Assembly: GCF_003067705.1 (NCBI RefSeq) | Contig: NZ_QANL01000002.1 | Location: 682,001 to 746,000, forward strand | Source of the DNA: Planctomonas deserti | GTDB taxonomy: Bacteria > Actinomycetota > Actinomycetes > Actinomycetales > Microbacteriaceae | Length of the DNA: 64,000 nucleotides | Direction: 5' to 3' | Shown: positions 25,751 through 33,262 of the stretch, in pieces | Layout: every line of letters starts with the position of its first letter | How positions within the stretch are numbered: position 1 is the stretch's first letter | Translations under genes and position numbers: made by a program | The notes under the pieces: model-generated | Databases searched by the model: none | What the model was told of the DNA's origin: nothing | What the model saw: only the letters and a program-made list of their open reading frames with translations

Positions 25751-26890
25751 TCAGCCGACGCTGAGGCCCAGGCGGCGGCCGGCGAGGTTTCGCGGGCGCA
25801 CCAGACGGTCGGCCACCGAGCGGATCGCGACCGCGGCCGGATCGTTCGGCTGCGAGAGCACGATGGGCGCCCCGCTGTCGCCGCCCTCGCGCAGCGCGAC
25901 GCTCAGCGGCACGGAGGCGAGCAGGGGCACGGGCTCGTCCTGGCCCGCGGAGAGCCGCCGCGCCACCTCGGCGCCGCCGCCCGTGCCGAACACGTCGAGC
26001 ACCGTCCCGTCCGGCTGCACGAGCCCCGCCATGTTCTCCACGACGCCGAACACGCGCTGTCCCGTCTGCCGCGCGACCATGCCGCTGCGCTCCGCCACGT
26101 CTGCCGCGGCGGGCTGCGGGGTCGTCACGACGAGCACCTCGGCCGCGGGCAGCAGCTGGCCCAGGGAGATCGCGATGTCGCCGGTTCCCGGCGGCAGGTC
26201 GAGCAGCAGCACGTCGAGGTCGCCGAAGTAGACGTCGGTGAGGAACTGGGTCATCGTGCGGTGCAGCATCGGGCCCCGCCACGCGACGGCCGCGTTGCCG
26301 TCCACGAACATGGCGATCGAGATGACCTTCACGCCGTGGGCGACGGGCGGCAGGATCATGTCGTCGACCCGGGTCGGCTTCACCGCGATGCCGGCCTCGT
26401 CGACAAGCCCGAGGATGCCGGGGATGGAGAAGCCGTACACGTCCGCGTCGACGATGCCGACGGCCAGGCCGCGCTCTGCGAGCGCGACCGCGAGGTTGGC
26501 GGTGAGCGTGGACTTGCCGACCCCGCCCTTGCCGCTCGTCACGGCGTATACCCGGGTGAGCGAGTCCGGTCCGAACTGCACCCCGCGCCGCCCGCCGGGG
26601 CCGCGCAGGCGGTCGGTGAGGGCCGAGCGCTGCGCGGGCGTCATCACGCCGACCCGCACCTCGGTGCTCGTGACGCCGGGCACCGGCGCGACGGCCTCAC
26701 GCACGTCCCGCTCGATGGTGTCCGCGGCCGGGCAGCCGACGATGGTCAGCCGGATCCCGACGACGGCGGCGCCGTCGGAGGACACCTCGACGCCCTCGAC
26801 CATGTCGAGCTCGGTGATGGGGCGCCGGATCTCCGGGTCGAGCACGCGCGCGAGCGCGGCCCGCACGGCCGCCTCGAGCGCGTCAGCCAC
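25751..26890 (-). CDS. mrp: Mrp/ApbC-type Fe-S cluster carrier ATPase
   Basis: 379 residues. N-terminal DUF59/MIP18 domain (RVLDPEIRRPITELDMVEGV), then a MinD-type P-loop domain with the deviant Walker A SGKGGVGKSTLT, YGFSIPGILG, and LDLPPGTGDIAISL. Mrp proteins bind and transfer Fe-S clusters. The CxxC cluster motif typical of many Mrp proteins is not evident in the C-terminal part. It overlaps the upstream DUF1003 gene by 8 bp and is last in a three-gene minus-strand operon. Confidence 0.9.
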   Translation of the reverse strand: MADALEAAVRAALARVLDPEIRRPITELDMVEGVEVSSDGAAVVGIRLTIVGCPAADTIERDVREAVAPVPGVTSTEVRVGVMTPAQRSALTDRLRGPGGRRGVQFGPDSLTRVYAVTSGKGGVGKSTLTANLAVALAERGLAVGIVDADVYGFSIPGILGLVDEAGIAVKPTRVDDMILPPVAHGVKVISIAMFVDGNAAVAWRGPMLHRTMTQFLTDVYFGDLDVLLLDLPPGTGDIAISLGQLLPAAEVLVVTTPQPAAADVAERSGMVARQTGQRVFGVVENMAGLVQPDGTVLDVFGTGGGAEVARRLSAGQDEPVPLLASVPLSVALREGGDSGAPIVLSQPNDPAAVAIRSVADRLVRPRNLAGRRLGLSVG

Positions 26891-27413
26891 CGCGGGTCGC
26901 CTCGACCGGTGCGTCCTCGTCGCGCCTGTCCAGCTCCTCGAGCAGGGACCGCAGCTCCGCGCGGATGAAGTCCTTCGACGCGACGTCCTGCATCTGCAGC
27001 CGCAGCGCCACGACCTCGCGGGCCAGGTACTCGACGTCCGCGACGTTCCGCTCGGTGCGCTGGCGGTCCTGCTCCATCTGCACGCGGTCGCGGTCGTCCT
27101 GCCGATTCTGCGCGAGCAGGATGAGCGGCGCGGCGTACGAGGCCTGCAGCGACAGGATCAGCGTGAGCACGGTGAACCCGTACACGGCGGAGTCGAAGCG
27201 CAGGTTCTCGGGCCCGTAGGTGTTGTAGAGCAGCCAGGCGATGGTGAACACCGTGAGGCCGAACAGGAACCACGGCGTGCCCATGGCGCGAGCGACGCCC
27301 TCGGTGAAGCGGCCGAAGCGGTCCCGGCTCACGCGCTTGCGCAGGGGGAGGACGCCCGTCCGCAGGCCCTTGGGGGCGTCGAGCCGCTGCTCCCGGTTGT
27401 TATCCCGCGCCAT
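26883..27413 (-). CDS. DUF1003 membrane protein
   Basis: 176 residues. Two membrane helices (TPWFLFGLTVFTIAWLLYNT and VYGFTVLTLILSLQASYAAPLILL) are joined by the DUF1003 signature and followed by a cytosolic coiled-coil-like region (QNRQDDRDRVQMEQDRQRTE to RAELRSLLEELDRRDE). Function unknown. It overlaps the MgtE-N/CBS gene upstream by 14 bp and mrp downstream by 8 bp; this trio recurs in actinobacteria, suggesting a shared role in magnesium or membrane physiology (inference). Confidence 0.88.
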   Translation of the reverse strand: MARDNNREQRLDAPKGLRTGVLPLRKRVSRDRFGRFTEGVARAMGTPWFLFGLTVFTIAWLLYNTYGPENLRFDSAVYGFTVLTLILSLQASYAAPLILLAQNRQDDRDRVQMEQDRQRTERNVADVEYLAREVVALRLQMQDVASKDFIRAELRSLLEELDRRDEDAPVEATRGG

Positions 27414-28743
27414 CTCGTCGCCTCCTTCCTCGTCCGGTCGTCTTGAGGGGAATGGCGGTGGTCGCCGTGCCCCGGTATCTCGCTGCCGCGCGTTTGCGCG
27501 TCTCGCGTTCCTCGTCCTGACTTCGCCAGTCGTCCGGGAGGATGTGGTCGAGCACGTCGTCGATCGTCACGACGCCGACGAGGCGGTGGTTCTCGTCCAC
27601 GACCGGCACGGAGACGAGGTTGTAGCTCGCGAGGATGCGCGACACCTCGGCGGCGGACGTGGTCGCGTGCACGGGGTCGAGGCCCTGGTCGAGCAGGGTG
27701 CCGAGCCGCTCGTGCGGCGGGTAGCGCAGCATCCGCTGGAAGTGCACCATGCCGAGGAAGCGTCCCGTGGGCGGCTCGTACGGCGGCAGGGTGATGCACA
27801 CGGCCGCGCCGAGCGCTGGCGCGAGCTCGTGCCTGCGGATGAGCGCGAGGCCCTCGGCCACGGTGGCGTCGGCGGAGAGGATGATCGGGTCAGTCGTCAT
27901 GAGGCCGCCCGCGGTGTCCGGGGCGTAGCTGAGAAGCATGCGCACGTCCTCGGCCTCCTCCGGCTGCATGAGGTCGAGCAGTGCCTCGCCGCGCTCGTCG
28001 GAGAGCTGGGCGATGAGGTCCGCCGCGTCGTCCGGCTGCATCTGGTCGAGCACGTCGGCCGCGCGGTCATCGTCGAGGCTGCCGAGGATGGCCACCTGGC
28101 TGCTCTCGGGCATCTCCTCGAGCACGTCGGCGAGCCGGTCGTCGGGGAGCTCCTCCGCCACCTCGAGGCGGCGCCCCTCCGGCAGGTCGAGGAGCGTGCT
28201 CGCGAGGTCCGCGGGCTTCAGGTCGGAGTACGCGGCGAGCAGCTGGCTCGCCGACTGCGCCTCGCCGGCGACGCGGCGCTCGGTGACCTCCTCCCACCGG
28301 GCGAAGATCGTGGGGCCCTTGCCGAACGGGCCGCCTCCGGTCTTGGGCCGGCGGCAGAAGAGCTGGCTGACCTCCCACTCGCCGGGGCCGATCTCCTCGA
28401 TCGCGACGTCCTCGATGGTGGCGTCGCCGGATCCGTCGAGCAGGGAGACGCGCCGGCCGAGCATCTCGGCGATCACCCGCACCTCGCCGCCGCGCTGCTC
28501 GAATCGGCGCACGTTGATGAGGCCGGTCGTGATGATCTGGCCGGAGCCCACGCTGGTGACCCGGCCGATCGACAGGAACACCCGGCGCTTGCCCGGGATC
28601 TCGACGATCATGCCGACGACCCGGGGCGGGTCATTCTTGCGGTACACCACGAGCACGTCCCGCACCCGGCCTACCCGGTCACCGAGCGGATCGAATACGC
28701 TGCAGCCGGCCAGCCTGGCGACGAAGACACGGGATGCACTCAC
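27400..28743 (-). CDS. Soluble MgtE-N/CBS protein with N-terminal PRC-barrel-like region
   Basis: 447 residues, no membrane helices. In order: an N-terminal beta-rich PRC-barrel-like region with DPLGDRVGRVRDVLV and a second repeat ending ISLLD-type strands (~1-130), an MgtE N-terminal helical superhelix (~190-300: LPDDRLADVLEEMP, DDDRAADVLDQMQPDDAADL), and two CBS motifs (~305-430, ending VVDENHRLVGVVTIDDVLDHIL). It resembles the cytosolic Mg2+-sensing half of MgtE without the channel. A regulatory magnesium or nucleotide-binding role is inferred. GTG start 28743. First gene of the trio with DUF1003 and mrp. Confidence 0.85.
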   Translation of the reverse strand: MSASRVFVARLAGCSVFDPLGDRVGRVRDVLVVYRKNDPPRVVGMIVEIPGKRRVFLSIGRVTSVGSGQIITTGLINVRRFEQRGGEVRVIAEMLGRRVSLLDGSGDATIEDVAIEEIGPGEWEVSQLFCRRPKTGGGPFGKGPTIFARWEEVTERRVAGEAQSASQLLAAYSDLKPADLASTLLDLPEGRRLEVAEELPDDRLADVLEEMPESSQVAILGSLDDDRAADVLDQMQPDDAADLIAQLSDERGEALLDLMQPEEAEDVRMLLSYAPDTAGGLMTTDPIILSADATVAEGLALIRRHELAPALGAAVCITLPPYEPPTGRFLGMVHFQRMLRYPPHERLGTLLDQGLDPVHATTSAAEVSRILASYNLVSVPVVDENHRLVGVVTIDDVLDHILPDDWRSQDEERETRKRAAARYRGTATTAIPLKTTGRGRRRRDGAG

Positions 28744-28744
28744 A

Positions 28745-28759
28745 CAACTAACTTAGTTG
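28745..28759. promoter_or_regulatory. AT-rich palindrome in divergent promoter
   Basis: CAACTAACTTAGTTG has 7-bp arms around one C. It abuts the GTG at 28743 on the minus strand and lies 44 bp before the divergent stress-protein gene. It could be an operator or simply an AT-rich -10 region. Confidence 0.4.
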
Positions 28760-28802
28760 CTGTTACCGACCCTCTACAGGCAGCCATGGGAGACTAGGGC
28801 CC

Positions 28803-29354
28803 GTGAGCAACCCACTCTTCGGCAGAGGCCGTGTCGCAGCCCCCTCGATTCCGCGGGGCGAGGCCGTCGCAACCTACGAGACGTACCTCGAGGCGCAGGC
28901 GGCGGTGGATTCGCTGGCCAAGGCCGACTTCCCCGTGAAGCAGGTGTCGATCGTGGGCAACGACCTGAAGAGCGTCGAGCGCGTCACCGGCAAGCTGACC
29001 TACGCGCGGGCGGCCGGCGCGGGCGCCGCGAGCGGTGCCTGGCTCGGTCTGTTCTTCGGTCTCCTGCTGTTCCTGTTCTCGGGCGCGCCGGACCTGTCCT
29101 TCGTGCTCGCCGCGGCGCTCATCGGTGCCGGCTTCGGCATGATCTTCAGCATCGTGAGCTACTCGATCCAGCGGAACCGGCGCGACTTCACCTCGACGAT
29201 GCAGGTCATCTCGAGCAGCTACTCGGTCATCGTGGATCCGGACAGCGTCAACCGGGCGCGCAACCTCCTCGGCGTCGAGGCCCCGATCCACGGACTGCCC
29301 CCGCGCGCTCTGCCCGAGGACGACGACACGACGGGCGCGGCCCCCACCGCGTAA
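28803..29354 (+). CDS. General stress protein 17M-like membrane protein
   Basis: 183 residues. The N-terminal ~60 residues (VATYETYLEAQAAVDSLAKADFPVKQVSIVG) match the GSP17M-like domain; two membrane segments (AGAGAASGAWLGLFFGLLLF and SFVLAAALIGAGFGMIFSI) and a second alpha/beta half follow. Function is unknown beyond the stress-protein family name. GTG start 28803. It is divergent from the MgtE-N/CBS gene and ends at a family A repeat cluster. Confidence 0.87.
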   Translation: MSNPLFGRGRVAAPSIPRGEAVATYETYLEAQAAVDSLAKADFPVKQVSIVGNDLKSVERVTGKLTYARAAGAGAASGAWLGLFFGLLLFLFSGAPDLSFVLAAALIGAGFGMIFSIVSYSIQRNRRDFTSTMQVISSSYSVIVDPDSVNRARNLLGVEAPIHGLPPRALPEDDDTTGAAPTA

Positions 29355-29390
29355 CCCGCGGCGTCGCGCGACGCACGTTCCCCGGACCCC

Positions 29391-29590
29391 TACGGTCCCT
29401 GAGCCTGTCGAAGGGACGCTCTAAACCTTCAGAGCCGCGTTGCGTCGCTTCGACGAGCTCAGTGACCGTGCTTCCGTGCTGCCACGACCCCGCACGGTCC
29501 CTGAGCCTGTCGAAGGGACGCGCCCGCTCCCGGCACGCGTGACGTCGCTTCGACAAGCTCAGCGACCGTATTGCTGTCGAAGGGACGCGC
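29391..29590. repeat. Family A dispersed repeat cluster (stress protein/pepP convergent gap)
   Basis: Four full copies alternate in orientation and in arm type: 29394-29417 (GTCCCT, direct), 29444-29467 (GTCGCT, inverted), 29496-29519 (GTCCCT, direct), 29544-29567 (GTCGCT, inverted), followed by a half copy at 29573-29590. This is the largest cluster in the window and fills almost all of the 239-bp gap. Confidence 0.92.
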
Positions 29591-29593
29591 AGC

Positions 29594-31126
29594 CTAGGAG
29601 CGGAGGCGGGCGATCCAGGACTCCACGTCGTCCGCGGTGCGCGGGATGCCGATCGAGAGGTTCTCGGCGCCGTCGGGCGTCACCAGCACGTCGTCCTCGA
29701 TGCGCACGCCGATGCCGCGGAACCGCTCGGGCACCGTGAGGTCGTCGGGCTGGAAGTAGAGGCCGGGCTCGATGGTGAACACCATGCCCGCCTCGAGCAC
29801 GCCGTCGATGTACAGGTCGCGGCGGGCCTGGGCGCAGTCGTGCACGTCCAGCCCCAGGTGGTGGCTCGTGCCGTGGACCATGTAGCGGCGGTGGTGCTGG
29901 TTCTCCGGCTGCAGGGCCTCCTCCGCCGACACGGGCAGCATGCCCCACTCGGCGACGCGGCGTGCGATCACGGCCATCGCCGCCGCGTGCACCTCGCGGA
30001 ACCGGATGCCGGGGCGCACGATGGCGAAGGCGGCGTCCGCGGCCTCGCGCACCGCCTCGTACACGTCGCGCTGCACGTCGCTGAACCGGCCGCCCGTGGG
30101 CAGCGTGCGGGTGATGTCCGCGGTGTAGTAGCTCTCGACCTCGACGCCGGCGTCGATCAGGATGAGGTCGCCGTCGGCCACGGCGCCGTCGTTGCGGGTC
30201 CAGTGCAGGATGCAGGCGTGCGGTCCGGACGCCGCGATCGTGTCGTAGCCCACGGCGTTGCCGTCGGCGCGGGCGCGACCGTTGAACACACCCTCGACTT
30301 GCCGTTCGCCGCGCTCGTGGGCAAGGATGCGCGGCATGTCGCGCAGCACGTCCTCGAAGCCGCGCGCCGTGGCGTCGACCGCGCGGCGCAGCTCCTGGAT
30401 CTCGTACGCGTCCTTCACGAGGCGCAGCTCGGACAGGGCGCGGGCCAGCTCGGCGTCGCCCTCGGTCGCGCCGCCGTCGCTGGAGTCGGCACCCGCACCG
30501 GCGGCGGCGCGCGCGGCGTCGATGCGGTCGGTGACCGCGCGGTCCGCCTCCCGCACGACGAGCGTGTCGGCGTCCGCGGCGGCGATCACGGCGTCCGCGT
30601 CGGCGATGCCCCGCGCGGGAAGCGCGAGGTCGGCGGCCACCTGGGCGAGGGAGGGGCGGGGTCCGATCCAGAACTCGCCGATCTCCGGGTTGGCGTAGAA
30701 CTCGTCGGAGTCGCGGCCAGCGCGCTCCCGGAAGTACAGTGTCGCCTCGTGCCCGTCGGCGGTGGGCTCGAAGACGAGCACCGAGCCGGGCTCCGAGTCG
30801 GCGCCCCAGCCGGTGAGGTGCGCGAACGCGGAGTGCGCGCGGAAGGGGAAGTCGGTGTCGTTCGAGCGCTGCTTGAGGCCGCCGGCCGGGACGACCAGGC
30901 GCTTGCCCGGGAACAGCCCGGAGATGCGCGCGCGGCGCTCGGCGGCGTACGCGGCCTGCTCGCGGGCCTCGGGGAGGGTCTCCTCGCGCTCGGCCCAGCC
31001 GCTGGCGATGTAGTCGCGGAACCGCGTGCTCACCGGGGTCGTCGACCGGTTCTCGGTCGCGCGGGGCTTCGGGGTCGCCTCGGGGGCGGTGGCGGGTGCG
31101 GACGCGGGGATAGCGGAGTCGGCCAT
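29594..31126 (-). CDS. pepP: Xaa-Pro aminopeptidase (aminopeptidase P, M24B)
   Basis: 510 residues. N-terminal creatinase-like domain (~50-240, FRAHSAFAHLTGWGADSEPG), then the pita-bread metallopeptidase domain with the metal ligands in LILIDAGVEVESYYTADITRT, the HHLGLDVHD histidine loop, MVFTIEPGLYF, and the final VRIEDDVLVT. It removes N-terminal residues before proline using two divalent metals. ATG 31126 is chosen; a GTG 33 bases upstream is in frame but adds unconserved residues. About 40 unstructured residues precede the first domain. Confidence 0.95.
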   Translation of the reverse strand: MADSAIPASAPATAPEATPKPRATENRSTTPVSTRFRDYIASGWAEREETLPEAREQAAYAAERRARISGLFPGKRLVVPAGGLKQRSNDTDFPFRAHSAFAHLTGWGADSEPGSVLVFEPTADGHEATLYFRERAGRDSDEFYANPEIGEFWIGPRPSLAQVAADLALPARGIADADAVIAAADADTLVVREADRAVTDRIDAARAAAGAGADSSDGGATEGDAELARALSELRLVKDAYEIQELRRAVDATARGFEDVLRDMPRILAHERGERQVEGVFNGRARADGNAVGYDTIAASGPHACILHWTRNDGAVADGDLILIDAGVEVESYYTADITRTLPTGGRFSDVQRDVYEAVREAADAAFAIVRPGIRFREVHAAAMAVIARRVAEWGMLPVSAEEALQPENQHHRRYMVHGTSHHLGLDVHDCAQARRDLYIDGVLEAGMVFTIEPGLYFQPDDLTVPERFRGIGVRIEDDVLVTPDGAENLSIGIPRTADDVESWIARLRS

Positions 31127-31184
31127 CCCTCCATTCTGCCACCGGCGTGATAGGCGCACCCGGGCGGCGGGGGAGCCGAGCGGC

Positions 31185-32213
31185 TCAGCGCAGCGGGTGC
31201 AGCTGGGCGACGATCGGCCGGTGGTCGCTGCCGGCGTCGTCCCGGTCCGTCACGACGCGGAACCCGGTGAAGCGCCAACCGTCCGTCGCGAGGATGTGGT
31301 CGATCGGGGTGCCGAGCAGCGGAGGGATCGCCGCGGGCCACGTGCCCACCGCGGCGTTGCCGGTCGCGGCCGCGCCGTCGATGCAGTTGCCGAGGCTGGT
31401 GATCTGTCCGTCCCCGGTGCGCGCCCCGCCGTAGTCCGCCATGTGGTCGAGCGTGGCGTTGAAGTCGCCCGCCATGATCACGTTGCCCGTGTCGCAGCGC
31501 CCGCCGAGCCACTCGAGGTCGCTGCGCCAGTTGTCCATCTCGACCGGAATGGGGGCGACGGGGTGGACCGCCATGATGGTCGGGCCGTTCCCGTCCGCAG
31601 GCTCGGCGATGACGGTGGGCAGAACGGCCGTGTTGCCCTCCTCCTCGTTGACCACGTACTCGCCGTAGGCCTCGCGGATCAGCAGAGTGGTGGAGCGGGC
31701 GGCCGCGATCTCGTCGTAAGCGGTCGTGTACACCTGCATGGGCACGCCGGCCGCGGCCATCGCGGCCGCGACGTCGAGCCCCATCGGTTCCGTCGTCTCG
31801 GGCAGGGCCACGACGTCCGCCTCCACCTCCACCGCGAGGGCGGCGACGTCCGCCGCGTCGGCTGCGCCGCCGAGGGTGTTCCAGGAGAGCACGGTGACGT
31901 CCCACTCGCCCTTCTCCGCGAACTCCGTGTTGCCGAAGCCCCGGGTGCTGAGCACGGCCGCCGACAGGCCGACGAAGGCGAGGAGCAGCACGAGGATCGA
32001 GCCGAGGAAGCGGCGGGCGCGACGGGCGGCGATGGCGACGAGACCGATCAGCACGATCGCGAGGAGGGCCGCGACGGTGGCCGCACCGCGCAGCGAGACC
32101 ACCTGGGCGACGAGGAAGACCTGCTCGAGGTTCAGCAGCTGCGGCCACACCGCGACGAGGAGCACGGCCGCTACGACGACGATCACCAGCGCTGCGAGTA
32201 CCCGACCGATCAT
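31185..32213 (-). CDS. Membrane-anchored endonuclease/exonuclease/phosphatase (EEP) family protein
   Basis: 342 residues. Three hydrophobic helices in the first ~95 residues (LAALVIVVVAAVLLVAVWP; AATVAALLAIVLIGLVAIAA; FLGSILVLLLAFVGLSAAVL) are followed by an EEP catalytic domain with WDVTVLSWNTLGGA, VVALPET, VIMAGDFNATLDH, PIDHILAT and GSDHRPIVAQL. The catalytic domain would face outside. Substrate unknown; relatives cleave phosphodiesters of nucleic acids or lipids. Divergent from the PHP gene. Confidence 0.88.
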   Translation of the reverse strand: MIGRVLAALVIVVVAAVLLVAVWPQLLNLEQVFLVAQVVSLRGAATVAALLAIVLIGLVAIAARRARRFLGSILVLLLAFVGLSAAVLSTRGFGNTEFAEKGEWDVTVLSWNTLGGAADAADVAALAVEVEADVVALPETTEPMGLDVAAAMAAAGVPMQVYTTAYDEIAAARSTTLLIREAYGEYVVNEEEGNTAVLPTVIAEPADGNGPTIMAVHPVAPIPVEMDNWRSDLEWLGGRCDTGNVIMAGDFNATLDHMADYGGARTGDGQITSLGNCIDGAAATGNAAVGTWPAAIPPLLGTPIDHILATDGWRFTGFRVVTDRDDAGSDHRPIVAQLHPLR

Positions 32214-32258
32214 GACCGGACCACTGTAGTGGCGGGCGGCTGAGCATCCGCATTCGCC

Positions 32259-32264
32259 TACGAT
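32259..32264 (+). promoter_or_regulatory. Putative -10 element (TACGAT), leaderless start
   Basis: TACGAT ends 6 nt before the ATG at 32271. Confidence 0.5.
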
Positions 32265-32270
32265 TGCAGG

Positions 32271-33137
32271 ATGCCGTTTCCGCCTCTGTCGGGCCCGATC
32301 GACCTGCACACCCACAGCAGCGTCTCGGACGGCACGCAGGCGCCCGGCGAGCTCGTGCGGGAGGCCGCGTCCCTCGGCCTCGGCGCCGTCGCCCTCACGG
32401 ACCACGACTCCACGGCGGGCTGGGCCGAGGCGTCCGCCGCCGCCCTGGACGCGGGCATCGCGCTCCTGCCGGGCATGGAGCTGAGCACCCGTATCGAGTG
32501 GGCGAGCGTGCACATCCTCGGCTATCTCCTGGATCCGGCGAACGAGGAGCTGGCCGCGGAGACGGCCCGGATCCGTTCCGGTCGGCGTGATCGCGCCGAG
32601 CGCATCGTCGAGCGCATCGCGGTCGACTACGACCTCACCTGGGACGACGTGCTGGAGCAGACCAGCCCCGGTGGCACCGTCGGGCGTCCGCACATCGCCG
32701 ACGCGCTCGTGGCCCGCGGCTTCGTCTCCGACCGCAGCACGGCGTTCCAGACGATCCTGCACTGGCGGGGCGGCTACTTCCAGCCGCACTACGCGCCCGA
32801 CCCGCTGACCGGGGTGCAGCTGCTGCGCGCCGCGGGCGGGGTGCCCGTGCTCGCGCACCCGGCGACCGGCGGGCGCGGCAAGGTGATCCCCGAGCAGAAC
32901 CTCGCGAAGCTCGTGGACGCCGGCCTGTTCGGTCTTGAGATCGATCATCGCGAGAACACGCCGGACGGGCGGGCACGGCTGCACGAGCTCGCCGGGAAAT
33001 TCGGGCTCGCCGTCACCGGGTCGAGCGACTACCACGGAAGCGGGAAGCCGAACCGGCTGGCCGAGAACTCGACGTCGCCCGCCGTGCTCGAGGCGATCCT
33101 CGAGGCCGGCACGGGATCCGCCCCCGTCCTCCCGTAG
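32271..33137 (+). CDS. PHP-domain phosphoesterase (3',5'-nucleoside bisphosphate phosphatase-like)
   Basis: 288 residues. PHP metal motifs in order: DLHTHSSVSDG, LTDHDSTAGW, GMELST, VLAHPATGG and GSSDYHG near the end. This matches the trpH/RNase AM-like PHP family, whose members hydrolyse 3',5'-bisphosphonucleotides and short RNA ends. Domain and length are normal. It faces the DEAD helicase gene end-to-end across a large inverted repeat. Confidence 0.9.
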   Translation: MPFPPLSGPIDLHTHSSVSDGTQAPGELVREAASLGLGAVALTDHDSTAGWAEASAAALDAGIALLPGMELSTRIEWASVHILGYLLDPANEELAAETARIRSGRRDRAERIVERIAVDYDLTWDDVLEQTSPGGTVGRPHIADALVARGFVSDRSTAFQTILHWRGGYFQPHYAPDPLTGVQLLRAAGGVPVLAHPATGGRGKVIPEQNLAKLVDAGLFGLEIDHRENTPDGRARLHELAGKFGLAVTGSSDYHGSGKPNRLAENSTSPAVLEAILEAGTGSAPVLP

Positions 33138-33155
33138 CCCGGCGGTCCTCACCCT

Positions 33156-33231
33156 GAGGTGCCCAGATCGGTCCCGTTTTCGCCCCGGGAACGACCGAAC
33201 CCGGCACCTCACGGGGAGGTGCCGGGTTCGG
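33156..33231. repeat. Family C inverted repeat, copy 1, with a second overlapping hairpin
   Basis: GAGGTGCC (33156-33163) and TCGGTC (33168-33173) pair with GACCGA (33193-33198) and GGCACCTC (33203-33210). A second, alternative hairpin uses 33195-33209 with 33217-33231 (15-bp perfect stem, 7-nt loop). The two structures compete for bases 33195-33209. Located between convergent genes; probably a bidirectional terminator. Confidence 0.85.
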
Positions 33232-33262
33232 GGCGGGTCGTGCGTTCGGGTCCGGTTCCCGG

